From NCBI GenBank assembly GCA_958424475.1, contig CATZTY010000001.1, positions 1 to 21,690 on the forward strand: a DNA stretch of 21,690 nucleotides, given 5' to 3'. This DNA is from an uncultured Collinsella sp. (lineage in GTDB: Bacteria; Actinomycetota; Coriobacteriia; Coriobacteriales; Coriobacteriaceae). The first letter of the stretch is position 1. Each line of letters begins with the position of its first letter. Below are positions 13,595 through 20,614 of this stretch, in pieces. A program made the translations under genes and the position numbers. Under the pieces are notes generated by a model. It did no database searches, was not told the origin of the DNA, and saw only the letters and a list, made by a program, of their open reading frames with translations.

Positions 13595-15373
13595 CTACTC
13601 CATGTAGCCACCCTGAATGGCGGAAACTGCATGCTCGGTAAAGAACTTGAGCGTGCCGGAGGTGTAACGATTAGCCTTGGGCTTCCAAGCGGCGCGACGC
13701 TCGGCCAGGACGGCGTCGACCTCGGCCGGCTCCATCTCCTTGCCGGCGATGCCCACGATGGACAGCGAGCGCTCGGGGATGTCGATCTGGATCAGGTCGC
13801 CTTCCTCGATCAGGGCAATCGGGCCGCCCACGGCAGCCTCGGGCGAAACATGACCGATAGCCGGGCCCTTGGAGGCGCCGGAGAAGCGGCCGTCAGTGAT
13901 CAGGGCAATGCTTGCGCCCAGCTCGGGGTCGCTGGCGATAGCCTCGGTGGTGTAGAACATCTCGGGCATGCCGGAGCCCTTGGGGCCCTCATAACGAATG
14001 ATGACGGCATCGCCGGGCTTGATCTCGTGCGTCAGGACGGCGTGGATAGCGTCCTCCTCACAATCGAACGGGCGAGCCTTAAGCGTGGCCCGGAACATCT
14101 CGCGCGGAACAACCGTGTGTTTGACGACGGCACCCTCGGGGGCAAGGTTGCCGTGGAGGATGGCGATAGAGCCGTCGGTACCAAAAGCCTGGTCAAACGG
14201 GCGAATAATGTCTTCGCGCTTGAGGTTCCACTTCTCCAAGTAGCGGCCGCACTTCTCGTAGTAGCCGTTGTTCTTAAGGTCCTCGAGGTTTTCGCCGAGA
14301 GTCTTGCCGGTGACGGTCATAACGTCGAGGTGAAGCATCGACTTGATCTCCCCCATGATGCGCGGCACGCCGCCCGCATAGTAGAAGAACTGCGCCGGCC
14401 ACTCGCCTGCGGGGCGAACGTTGAGCAGGTAGTGGGCGCCACGGTGCAGGCGATCGAAATCGTCGGCGGACATCTCGATGCCAAACTCGCGGGCGATCGC
14501 GGGAATGTGCAGCAGCGAGTTGGTGGAACCGGAGATGGCGCCGTGGACCATGATGAGATTCTCGAAGGACTCCTTGGTCACGATGTCGCGGGGGCACAGG
14601 TTGTGCTCGGAGAGCCACACGGACTGACGGCCAGCCTCGCGCGCAAACTCACGCAGATCGGAGCTGGTCGCGGGCAGCAGAGCCGTGCCGGGGAGCATAA
14701 GGCCCAGGGCCTCGGCGGTAACCTGCATGGTCGAGGCGGTACCCATAAAGGAGCAGGCGCCGCAGCTGGGGCATGCGTTGTGCTTGGCAAACTCGAGCTC
14801 CTCGCGGGAAATCTCGCCGCGCTCATAGCGGGCCGAGATGGCGCCGAGCTGCTCCAGGGTCAACAGATCGGGACCGGCATCCATGACACCGCCGGTAACG
14901 ACGATGGAGGGGATGTTGATGCGGCCCATGGCCATAAGGTTCGCAGGCAGGCCCTTATCGCAGCTGGCAACAAAGACGCCGGCGTCGAACGGGGTGGCCT
15001 TGGCATGAATCTCGATCATGTTGGCGATCATGTCGCGACTGGGCAGCGAGTAGTTGATGCCGTCGTGGCCCTGGGCCTCGCCGTCGCAGATATCGGTGCA
15101 GAAGTAACGGGCACCATGACCGCCAGCCTCGGCAACGCCGGCACGGACCTCCTCGACCAACTCAAACAGGCCGGCAGAACCCGGATGCGAGTCGCCGAAC
15201 GTCGACTCGATAATGACCTGCGGCTTGTCCAGATCCTCGATGGACCAGCCAGAGCCCAGACGCAGCGGGTCCATCTCGGGGCTGATGGTGCGGAACTTGC
15301 CGGAACGCGGCTGCAGCTTGGCAACCAGGTCGGCTGCCTCCTGCTGAATCTGTGCCTTGGTCTTCTCGTCCAT
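13595..15373 (-). CDS. IlvD/Edd-family dehydratase, probably acting on a sugar acid
   Basis: A 592-aa Fe-S dehydratase of the IlvD/Edd family. Visible motifs are GINYSLPSRDMIA (105-117), SCDKGLPANLMA (137-148, cluster ligand C138), CPSCGACSFMGTASTM (201-216, ligand Cys and substrate contacts) and DGRFSGASKG near the C-terminus. It is longer than typical dihydroxy-acid dehydratase (about 560) and in the range of aldonic-acid dehydratases (about 580-600). The first ligand Cys of the usual NPCN motif is Gly (HPGS, 63-66). The neighbours, a gluconate permease remnant directly upstream and KDG-processing genes, favour gluconate or another aldonate as substrate, giving KDG. Branched-chain amino acid synthesis is the alternative. 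The ATG at 15373 is chosen for the AGAGGAGAG before it rather than an upstream ATG at 15409. Confidence 0.85.
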   Translation of the reverse strand: MDEKTKAQIQQEAADLVAKLQPRSGKFRTISPEMDPLRLGSGWSIEDLDKPQVIIESTFGDSHPGSAGLFELVEEVRAGVAEAGGHGARYFCTDICDGEAQGHDGINYSLPSRDMIANMIEIHAKATPFDAGVFVASCDKGLPANLMAMGRINIPSIVVTGGVMDAGPDLLTLEQLGAISARYERGEISREELEFAKHNACPSCGACSFMGTASTMQVTAEALGLMLPGTALLPATSSDLREFAREAGRQSVWLSEHNLCPRDIVTKESFENLIMVHGAISGSTNSLLHIPAIAREFGIEMSADDFDRLHRGAHYLLNVRPAGEWPAQFFYYAGGVPRIMGEIKSMLHLDVMTVTGKTLGENLEDLKNNGYYEKCGRYLEKWNLKREDIIRPFDQAFGTDGSIAILHGNLAPEGAVVKHTVVPREMFRATLKARPFDCEEDAIHAVLTHEIKPGDAVIIRYEGPKGSGMPEMFYTTEAIASDPELGASIALITDGRFSGASKGPAIGHVSPEAAVGGPIALIEEGDLIQIDIPERSLSIVGIAGKEMEPAEVDAVLAERRAAWKPKANRYTSGTLKFFTEHAVSAIQGGYME

Positions 15374-15404
15374 GATGCTCTCCTCTTTTGATTTGAACGG
15401 TTGT

Positions 15405-15417
15405 ACCAATCGTTGGT
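15405..15417. promoter_or_regulatory. Palindrome upstream of the dehydratase gene
   Basis: ACCAATCGTTGGT has inverted arms ACCAA/TTGGT, about 32 bp before the dehydratase start. The overlapping TTGTACCAA resembles GntR-type (FadR subfamily) operators. It may have been the site of the regulator whose remnant lies at 15660-15923. Confidence 0.4.
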
Positions 15418-15481
15418 TAATGAATCAGGTGTAAATGGGTACCGAGCGATGCACTCGGCAAAAGATGCTTAGCCACGCGAA

Positions 15482-15668
15482 CTAGGCGAAGAACGAAATC
15501 ACCAGGGCGCAGGCAAGACCCGAAAGGCCGATGAGCGTCTCCATAACGGTCCAGGACTTGAGGGTGGTCTTCTCGTCAATCTCCAGGAACGAGGAGCACA
15601 TCCAAAAACCGGCATCGTTGACGTGCGAGAGGGCCGTGGCACCGCCGCAGATGGCACGCATGGCAGCC
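15482..15668 (-). pseudogene. gntP: Gluconate permease (GntP family), C-terminal remnant
   Basis: On the minus strand the last 60-odd residues of a GntP-type gluconate:H+ symporter are intact: AICGGATALSHVNDAGFW, KSWTVMETLIGLSG and a final hydrophobic helix, ending at the TAG at 15482-15484. A full permease has about 440-460 residues; everything before this is missing, and near 15660 the sequence changes into a piece of a GntR regulator gene on the opposite strand. No start codon or RBS belongs to it, so it is a deletion remnant. It was probably transcribed with the dehydratase gene 108 bp downstream, consistent with gluconate use. Confidence 0.85.
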
Positions 15669-15923
15669 GAGCACGCAACCAACGACCAGGTCGTCTGTAT
15701 CAAAGAGCTCTGCGACGAATCCGAGCGCCTGGCCGAGGCCGGTGAGGATTACTCCGCCGCCGACACCGCGTTCCACAATGCCATTGCCGAGAGCTCCGGA
15801 AACCTCGTCGTTCCCCGCCTGATGGGCGTGCTCAAGGCATCCGTCCCCCTCTTTATCGACGTGACCGGCAAAAAGCGAGTAGAGGTCCGCGCGGCAGGGG
15901 CGAGATCACCGTTTACCTTTTAA
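15655..15923 (+). pseudogene. GntR/FCD-family regulator, internal fragment
   Basis: The plus strand encodes part of an FCD effector domain: MAAEHATNDQ, IKELCDESERLAEAG, and the metal-site motif ADTAFHNAIAESSGNLVVPRLM. The N-terminal winged helix is missing on the left, where the sequence runs into the permease remnant. After FIDVTGKK the reading leaves the family pattern and stops at 15923, so the C-terminus is also damaged. It cannot bind DNA. It was probably the local regulator of the permease-dehydratase genes, divergently transcribed. Confidence 0.8.
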
Positions 15924-15925
15924 AA

Positions 15926-15985
15926 GTGAACGTTCACCTGATTTTAGGAGAATCTGATTTTTAAATCCTCCTCTTCTCCTATACT
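15926..15985 (+). promoter_or_regulatory. Operator and promoter region of dhuD
   Basis: A perfect 12-bp palindrome GTGAACGTTCAC lies at 15926-15937, TATACT (a good -10 box, weak -35) at 15980-15985, and a second partial site TGAACGTTTC at 16018-16027, so the promoter is flanked by similar motifs. The sequence differs from the operator in front of kdgK, so the two uronate loci are probably controlled by different repressors. Confidence 0.5.
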
Positions 15986-16042
15986 GAGCTTGTACTAAAA
16001 GCAAGATAAATATAGATGAACGTTTCTTTTGAAAGGATCGCT

Positions 16043-16852
16043 ATGTCTGATCTTATGGACAGCTTCCGTCTGGACGGCAAGGTCGCACTGGTAACCGGCG
16101 CCACCTATGGCATTGGCATGGCTATCGCCGAGGCGCTCGGAGAGGCTGGCGCCAAGATCGCCTTTAACGCACGTCACGCCGACAAGGTAGCCGAGGCCGA
16201 GAAGCACTACCGCGAGCTGGGCTTTGACGCTCACGGCTATGTTGCCGATGTCACCGACGAGGCCGTCGTCGCCGAGCTCATCGCCAAGATCGAGGCCGAC
16301 TTTGGCACCACGCCCGATATCCTGGTCAACAACGCTGGCGTCATCCAGCGTACCCCGATGCTCGACATGAGCGCCGAGGACTTCCGCCGCGTCGTCGATA
16401 TTGACCTCAACGCACCGTTTATCGTGTCCAAGGCCTGCCTGCCCGGCATGATCGCCAAGGGCCACGGAAAGATCATCAACATCTGCTCGATGATGAGCGA
16501 GCTAGGTCGCGAGACCATCGCCGGCTATGCCGCCGCCAAGGGCGGTCTGAAGATGCTCACCAAGAACATCTGCTCGGAATTTGGCGAGGCCAATATCCAG
16601 TGCAACGGCATTGGGCCCGGCTACATCGCCACGCCGCAGACCGCGCCGCTGCGCGAGACGCAGCCCGATGGCAGCCGTCACCCGTTTGACCAGTTCATCA
16701 TTGCCAAGACGCCGGCCGCCCGCTGGGGCACGCCCGAGGATCTGAAGGGCCCCGCCGTGTTCTTGGCTTCCGACGCGTCGAACTTCGTCAACGGCCACAT
16801 CCTCTATGTCGACGGCGGCATTCTCGCCTATATCGGCAAGCAGCCGCAGTAA
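16043..16852 (+). CDS. dhuD: DhuD/KduD-type dehydrogenase (diketo-deoxygluconate to KDG)
   Basis: A short-chain dehydrogenase of 269 aa, NAD(P)H-dependent. The cofactor motif is TGATYGIG (18-25), NNAG is 96-99, and the catalytic residues are S149, Y162 and K166 (YAAAKGG). Long stretches such as KIINICSMMSELGRET, NIQCNGIGPGYIATPQTAPL and NGHILYVDGGILAYIGKQP are as I recall them from the streptococcal DhuD enzyme, often annotated gluconate 5-dehydrogenase, which reduces 3-deoxy-D-glycero-2,5-hexodiulosonate to KDG. The next gene is the matching isomerase. ATG 16043 is chosen for GAAAGGATC just upstream; an ATG at 16016 overlaps the operator. The product feeds KdgK and Eda. KduD and gluconate 5-dehydrogenase are the close alternatives. 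Confidence 0.88.
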   Translation: MSDLMDSFRLDGKVALVTGATYGIGMAIAEALGEAGAKIAFNARHADKVAEAEKHYRELGFDAHGYVADVTDEAVVAELIAKIEADFGTTPDILVNNAGVIQRTPMLDMSAEDFRRVVDIDLNAPFIVSKACLPGMIAKGHGKIINICSMMSELGRETIAGYAAAKGGLKMLTKNICSEFGEANIQCNGIGPGYIATPQTAPLRETQPDGSRHPFDQFIIAKTPAARWGTPEDLKGPAVFLASDASNFVNGHILYVDGGILAYIGKQPQ

Positions 16853-16868
16853 GGCCCACTCGGCGAGT

Positions 16869-16974
16869 CGGTTCGCGATTAAGTCTGCTGCTCAAACAGT
16901 CCTGCGCATGACGGAAAGCACATTAAGTGCTTTCCTATGCGTGCGGAACTCGCGACAGACTTAATCGCGAACCG
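16869..16974. repeat. 106-bp inverted repeat between dhuD and dhuI
   Basis: CGGTTCGCGATTAAGTCTG (16869-16887) is repeated inverted and without mismatch at 16956-16974. Inside is a second hairpin: GGAAAGCAC (16913-16921) with GTGCTTTCC (16927-16935), extended by CGCAT/ATGCG. It begins 17 bases after the dhuD stop and ends 79 bases before dhuI. It could be a small inserted element or a structured mRNA segment controlling dhuI relative to dhuD. Confidence 0.65.
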
Positions 16975-17053
16975 GCCGCAGGACTCAACGCGGGTTGAAT
17001 TGACCGCCGACGGCGCACAGAAACTAAAACTGAAAAAGTGGAAAGGAACCCCT

Positions 17054-17695
17054 ATGAAAATCGCTCTGATCAATGAGAACTCTCAGAACTCTAAGAACCC
17101 CATGATCGAGGCTGCGCTTAAGAAGGTTGTCGAGCCCATGGGCCACACCGTCTTTAACTATGGCATGTATGCCGACGCCGACTCCAAGCCCCTCACCTAT
17201 GTGCAGAACGGCATCCTGGCCGCCGTGCTGCTCAACTCCGGCGCTGCCGACTACGTCGTGACCGGCTGTGGCACCGGCGAGGGCGCCATGCTCGCCTGCA
17301 ACTCCTTCCCCGGCGTGCTGTGCGGCCATGTTGCCGACCCGCTCGATGCCTACACCTTTGCCCAGGTCAACGACGGTAACGCTGTCGCCATGCCCTTCGC
17401 CCTCAAGAACGGCTGGGGCCAGGAGCTCAACCTCGAGTACACCTTTGAGAAGCTCTTTGGCTTTGGTTCGGGCAACGGCTATCCTGCCGAGCGTGTTGAG
17501 CCCGAGCAGCGCAACAAGAAGATCCTCGACGGCGTCCGCGCTGTGACTATGCGTCCGCTCGTCGACGTTCTGGGCGAGATCGATCAGGACCTGGTGAAGG
17601 GCGCACTTGCCGGCGAACACTTCCAGGAGTACTTCTTTGCCAACGCAACCGACGAGGCCATCATCGCCAAGGTCAAGGAGGTCCTGGGCCTCTAA
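17054..17695 (+). CDS. dhuI: RpiB-family deoxy-hexosulose-uronate isomerase
   Basis: A 213-aa sugar isomerase of the RpiB/LacAB family: MKIALINENSQNSKN, TYVQNGILAAVLLN, VTGCGTGEGAMLACNSFPGV (C72 in the GCGTG loop), YPAERVEPEQRN and HFQEYFF. These match what I remember of DhuI from streptococci, which converts 4-deoxy-L-threo-5-hexosulose-uronate, released by unsaturated glucuronyl hydrolase from glycosaminoglycan or by pectin-type degradation, into the substrate of DhuD. It replaces the unrelated KduI in such organisms. RBS GAAAGGAA precedes the ATG. It is followed 25 bases later by a strong terminator. A ribose-5-phosphate isomerase role is less likely, given the length and the neighbour. 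Confidence 0.88.
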   Translation: MKIALINENSQNSKNPMIEAALKKVVEPMGHTVFNYGMYADADSKPLTYVQNGILAAVLLNSGAADYVVTGCGTGEGAMLACNSFPGVLCGHVADPLDAYTFAQVNDGNAVAMPFALKNGWGQELNLEYTFEKLFGFGSGNGYPAERVEPEQRNKKILDGVRAVTMRPLVDVLGEIDQDLVKGALAGEHFQEYFFANATDEAIIAKVKEVLGL

Positions 17696-17720
17696 TCGCA
17701 CGACTCATTGCAGCTAACGC

Positions 17721-17761
17721 AAGCGGCGGTCGTCCCATGTACGGGACGACCGCCGCTTTTT
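17721..17761 (+). terminator. Terminator of dhuD-dhuI
   Basis: A 14-bp perfect stem GCGGCGGTCGTCCC/GGGACGACCGCCGC (17723-17736 with 17743-17756), extended by two A-T pairs, with a short loop and five T. Confidence 0.92.
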
Positions 17762-17815
17762 GCTATCTACCGACTGACGCCGCGGGGATAGGCCTCACAT
17801 GCACCAAGGGGTTGA

Positions 17816-19765
17816 CTAGAGCTCGCAAGCAACCTTGTAGCCATCGCCGATGGCGTCGCGGATGTTGCCGCACTTGTTGGCATCGCCCAACACGTGGGTG
17901 GTAACGCCGGCTGCAGCAAGGTCGTCGGCCAACTTGGTATTGGGACGATAGCCCATGGCAAGTACCAGCGTATCGGCATCGGCGATGGTGTGGATCTCGC
18001 CGTCCTTTTCGTAGCTGATGGCATCCTCGGTAATCTCGGTCACCTTGGCCTCGGTCAGCACGTGAACGCCCTTGGAGAGCATGCGCGTGATGAGCACCGC
18101 GCGACCGGCGCCGCCCTCGTTGGCGGCGAGCGTCTTTGTCATCTCGATGACGGTGACGTCGCGATTGGCCGGCGACAGATCGTTGACCAACGGGGCCAGG
18201 TAGTCGGCCGTCTCGCAACCGACGGTGCCGCCGCCCACGATGACAATCTTCTTGCCCGGGAAAGCCTTGCCGCCCAACAAGTCGTCAGCCGTCATAACCT
18301 GCTTAAAGCCCTGCATGAAGGCCGGAGCGATGGGCTCGGCGCCATAAGCAAGGACGACCTCGTAGCCCGCGTAGTCACGCTGAATGTCCTCGGCCGAAAG
18401 CTCGGTGCCAAATACGCACTTCACGCCGGCCTCAGCAAGACGACGATACTGGTACTTGATCACGCGGGTGAGTTCCTGCTTTGCCGGCGGAACGGCCGCG
18501 ATACGCATCTCGCCGCCCGGCTCGTCCTGCTTATCCACGAGCACTACGTTGTGGCCGCGCTTGGCAGCAATGTAGGCTGCCTCCATGCCCGCAGGACCAG
18601 CGCCCACAACCAGCACGTTCTTAGCCTCGACGGCAGGCTCGTAGCCGGCCTCGTCGCGCTCAACATCGGGATTGACGGTGCAGGAGATGCGCTTGCCAAA
18701 CATAATGCCGTTCAGGCAGCGCAGGCAGCCGATGCAGGGACGGATGTCGTCGGCGTTGCCGGCAGCGGCCTTGTTGCAGAACTCGGCATCGCACAGGTTG
18801 GCGCGGCCCATCATGCAGATGTCGGCGGCGCCGTCCTCGATCAGCTCCTCGGCGATCCAGGCCTCGTTGATGCGGCCGACGGTGGCAACGGGAATGTTCA
18901 CGTGCTTCTTAATCTCACGCGAGCAGGCGGCGTGCGAGGCCTGCTGCGTACCGGCGGCGGGAATTGCGGAACCGCGCTTGATGGTGGTGCCGCCCGACAC
19001 GTGAATCATGTCGACGCCGGCCTTCTCCAGGCGACGCGAGACGTAGATCATGTCGTTGAGGGTCAGGCCGCCATCGGTGTACTCATCGCCCGAGATGCGG
19101 ACGTCGATGATAAAGTCCTTGCCGCAGCGCTCGCGAATCTCGGCGATGACCTCGAGCAGGAAGCGCATGCGAGCGTCGAGCGAGCCGCCGTACTCGTCGG
19201 TGCGCTTGTTGTAGAGCGGAGTCAAAAAGCCGCCGAGCATGCCGTGGGCGTGTGCCGCATGGACCTCGACGCCATCGACGCCAGCCTTTTGCATACGCAC
19301 GGCGGCGTCGCCAAACTGGTGCGTGAGTTCGTGGATCTCATCGACCGTGATGGGACGCGGTGCCTCGCGGGCATAGGACGGGCCCACAAAGGACGGAGCG
19401 ATCAGGCGCGGCGTGCCCGGAATGTTAAAGGCCATGTAGGCGGGGTGGAAAAGCTGCGGCATGATCTTGCAGCCGTACTCGTGGACGGCCGCGGCAAGCT
19501 TTTCCCAGCCGGGGATAAACGTGTCGTCGTAGCAGCACATGTCACCCGGCAAATAGGTATAGGTAGGCTCGACCGTCACGACCTCGGTGATGATCAGGCC
19601 AACGCCGCCCTTGGCACGGGCACGGTAATGATCGACCAAGTCGTCGGTCACATAACCATGATCGGCCAGGTTGGTGGACACCGGCGGCATAAAGACGCGG
19701 TTCTTGACCTCGGTCGTACCGACCTTGATCGGGCTAAAGAGCATTGGATAGGCAGAGGACTCCAT
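17816..19765 (-). CDS. Old-yellow-enzyme-type NADH:flavin/Fe-S oxidoreductase
   Basis: A 649-aa reductase with the architecture of 2,4-dienoyl-CoA reductase, enoate reductases and BaiCD/BaiH. An N-terminal FMN-binding TIM barrel (about 5-340) has the catalytic-region motif GVEVHAAHAHGML and NKRTDEYGGS. A [4Fe-4S] site follows with C344, C347, C350 and C362 (CIGCLRC...C). Then comes an FAD/NAD(P)H half with VVGAGPAGMEAA (about 386) and VIVGGGTVGCETADYL. It passes electrons from NADH through FAD and Fe-S to FMN to reduce an activated C=C bond. The substrate (enoate, cinnamate, bile-acid intermediate or another) cannot be decided. GAAAGGAACC precedes the ATG. No CoA ligase or hydratase genes adjoin it, so it appears to be a single-gene unit. 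Confidence 0.9.
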   Translation of the reverse strand: MESSAYPMLFSPIKVGTTEVKNRVFMPPVSTNLADHGYVTDDLVDHYRARAKGGVGLIITEVVTVEPTYTYLPGDMCCYDDTFIPGWEKLAAAVHEYGCKIMPQLFHPAYMAFNIPGTPRLIAPSFVGPSYAREAPRPITVDEIHELTHQFGDAAVRMQKAGVDGVEVHAAHAHGMLGGFLTPLYNKRTDEYGGSLDARMRFLLEVIAEIRERCGKDFIIDVRISGDEYTDGGLTLNDMIYVSRRLEKAGVDMIHVSGGTTIKRGSAIPAAGTQQASHAACSREIKKHVNIPVATVGRINEAWIAEELIEDGAADICMMGRANLCDAEFCNKAAAGNADDIRPCIGCLRCLNGIMFGKRISCTVNPDVERDEAGYEPAVEAKNVLVVGAGPAGMEAAYIAAKRGHNVVLVDKQDEPGGEMRIAAVPPAKQELTRVIKYQYRRLAEAGVKCVFGTELSAEDIQRDYAGYEVVLAYGAEPIAPAFMQGFKQVMTADDLLGGKAFPGKKIVIVGGGTVGCETADYLAPLVNDLSPANRDVTVIEMTKTLAANEGGAGRAVLITRMLSKGVHVLTEAKVTEITEDAISYEKDGEIHTIADADTLVLAMGYRPNTKLADDLAAAGVTTHVLGDANKCGNIRDAIGDGYKVACEL

Positions 19766-19881
19766 ACAGGGTTCCTTTCATTTGAGCCGCTCGGCGGCAG
19801 TTGCTGACTTATCTATCGTACCAGCAACTGCACAACACCCGACCGCGCGCACTCCCCTGCCTACGTATCGACCCACAAAAA

Positions 19882-19948
19882 AGTTGCGGTGGAATACGGA
19901 GTAGATAAGGCCTTTGACAGCCAAGACAGTCCGTATTTCACCGCAACT
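19882..19948. repeat. 67-bp palindromic repeat, copy 2
   Basis: AGTTGCGGTGGAATACGGA (19882-19900) pairs with TCCGTATTTCACCGCAACT (19930-19948) with one G-U. Total length and outer arms equal those of the copy at 5680-5746; the 29-base centres differ except for the shared ACAG next to the right arm. It lies between the oppositely placed end of kdpC and start of the reductase gene. Confidence 0.75.
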
Positions 19949-20011
19949 GATGGGCGGGGTGGACTTGAGGGCTCAGATAGTCAGTCATGCCCTCATCCGC
20001 CACTCCCTCAC

Positions 20012-20602
20012 CTACAGCGCGCCGTCCAGCATAAGGTTCACCTTGAGCACGTTGACCGTGGGCTCGCCGAACACGCCGAGGAAACGGCCCTTGGTGCACG
20101 CGGCAATGATGTCGCGCACCTCGTCCTCACTTTTGCCCGTGGCCTTGGCAAGGCGCGGGACCTGGTACTCGGCGGCATCGGGAGAGATCTCGGGGTCGAG
20201 CCCTGAGCCGGAACACGTCACCAGGTCGACGGGCACAGCGTCCATATCGGCATCGGGGTTGGCGGCGTGGATCTTCTTCACGCGCGCATCCACAAGCTGC
20301 CGATACTCCTCACTCGCCGGGGACAGGTTGGATGGGGCACCATACGCCATGAGCTCGCCATCTTCGCCTTCGAAAATTGACACGTTCTGGATGCGGCCCC
20401 ACATGTGGTCCTCATCCTCGAAGTTCTGGCCGATGAGCTCGGAACCCACAACCTTGCCGTCGACCGTAATGAGCGAACCGTTCGCCTGATACGGGAACGC
20501 AACTTGGGCAATGCCGGTCACGACAAGCGTATAGCCCAGGCCGCAGACAACGGTAAACAGCGCGAACACGCCCAGTGCACGCGATGCAACACCTTTGAAC
20601 AT
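20012..20602 (-). CDS. kdpC: Potassium-transporting ATPase subunit KdpC
   Basis: A 196-aa KdpC subunit of the KdpFABC high-affinity K+ pump, of normal size. One N-terminal membrane helix (GVFALFTVVCGLGYTLVVTGIAQ) is followed by an extracytoplasmic domain with ELIGQNFEDEDHMWGR, the S/N-rich YGAPSNLSPAS, DLVTCSGSGLDPEISPDAA and the ending FGEPTVNVLKVNLML, all typical. KdpC stabilises the complex of KdpA and KdpB. The ATG at 20602 is preceded by GGAGG and starts 12 bases after the kdpB stop, so it is in the kdp operon. No kdpDE sensor genes follow in the window. Confidence 0.96.
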   Translation of the reverse strand: MFKGVASRALGVFALFTVVCGLGYTLVVTGIAQVAFPYQANGSLITVDGKVVGSELIGQNFEDEDHMWGRIQNVSIFEGEDGELMAYGAPSNLSPASEEYRQLVDARVKKIHAANPDADMDAVPVDLVTCSGSGLDPEISPDAAEYQVPRLAKATGKSEDEVRDIIAACTKGRFLGVFGEPTVNVLKVNLMLDGAL

Positions 20603-20614
20603 ACAAACCTCCAC

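Noticed and set aside
13581..13640. A 19-codon plus-strand ORF (MRMGATPC...) with GAGGAG in front
   Set aside because: It overlaps the dehydratase 3' end, is very short and has no homology that I recognise; it may be the start of a gene cut by a junction, but the evidence is too thin.
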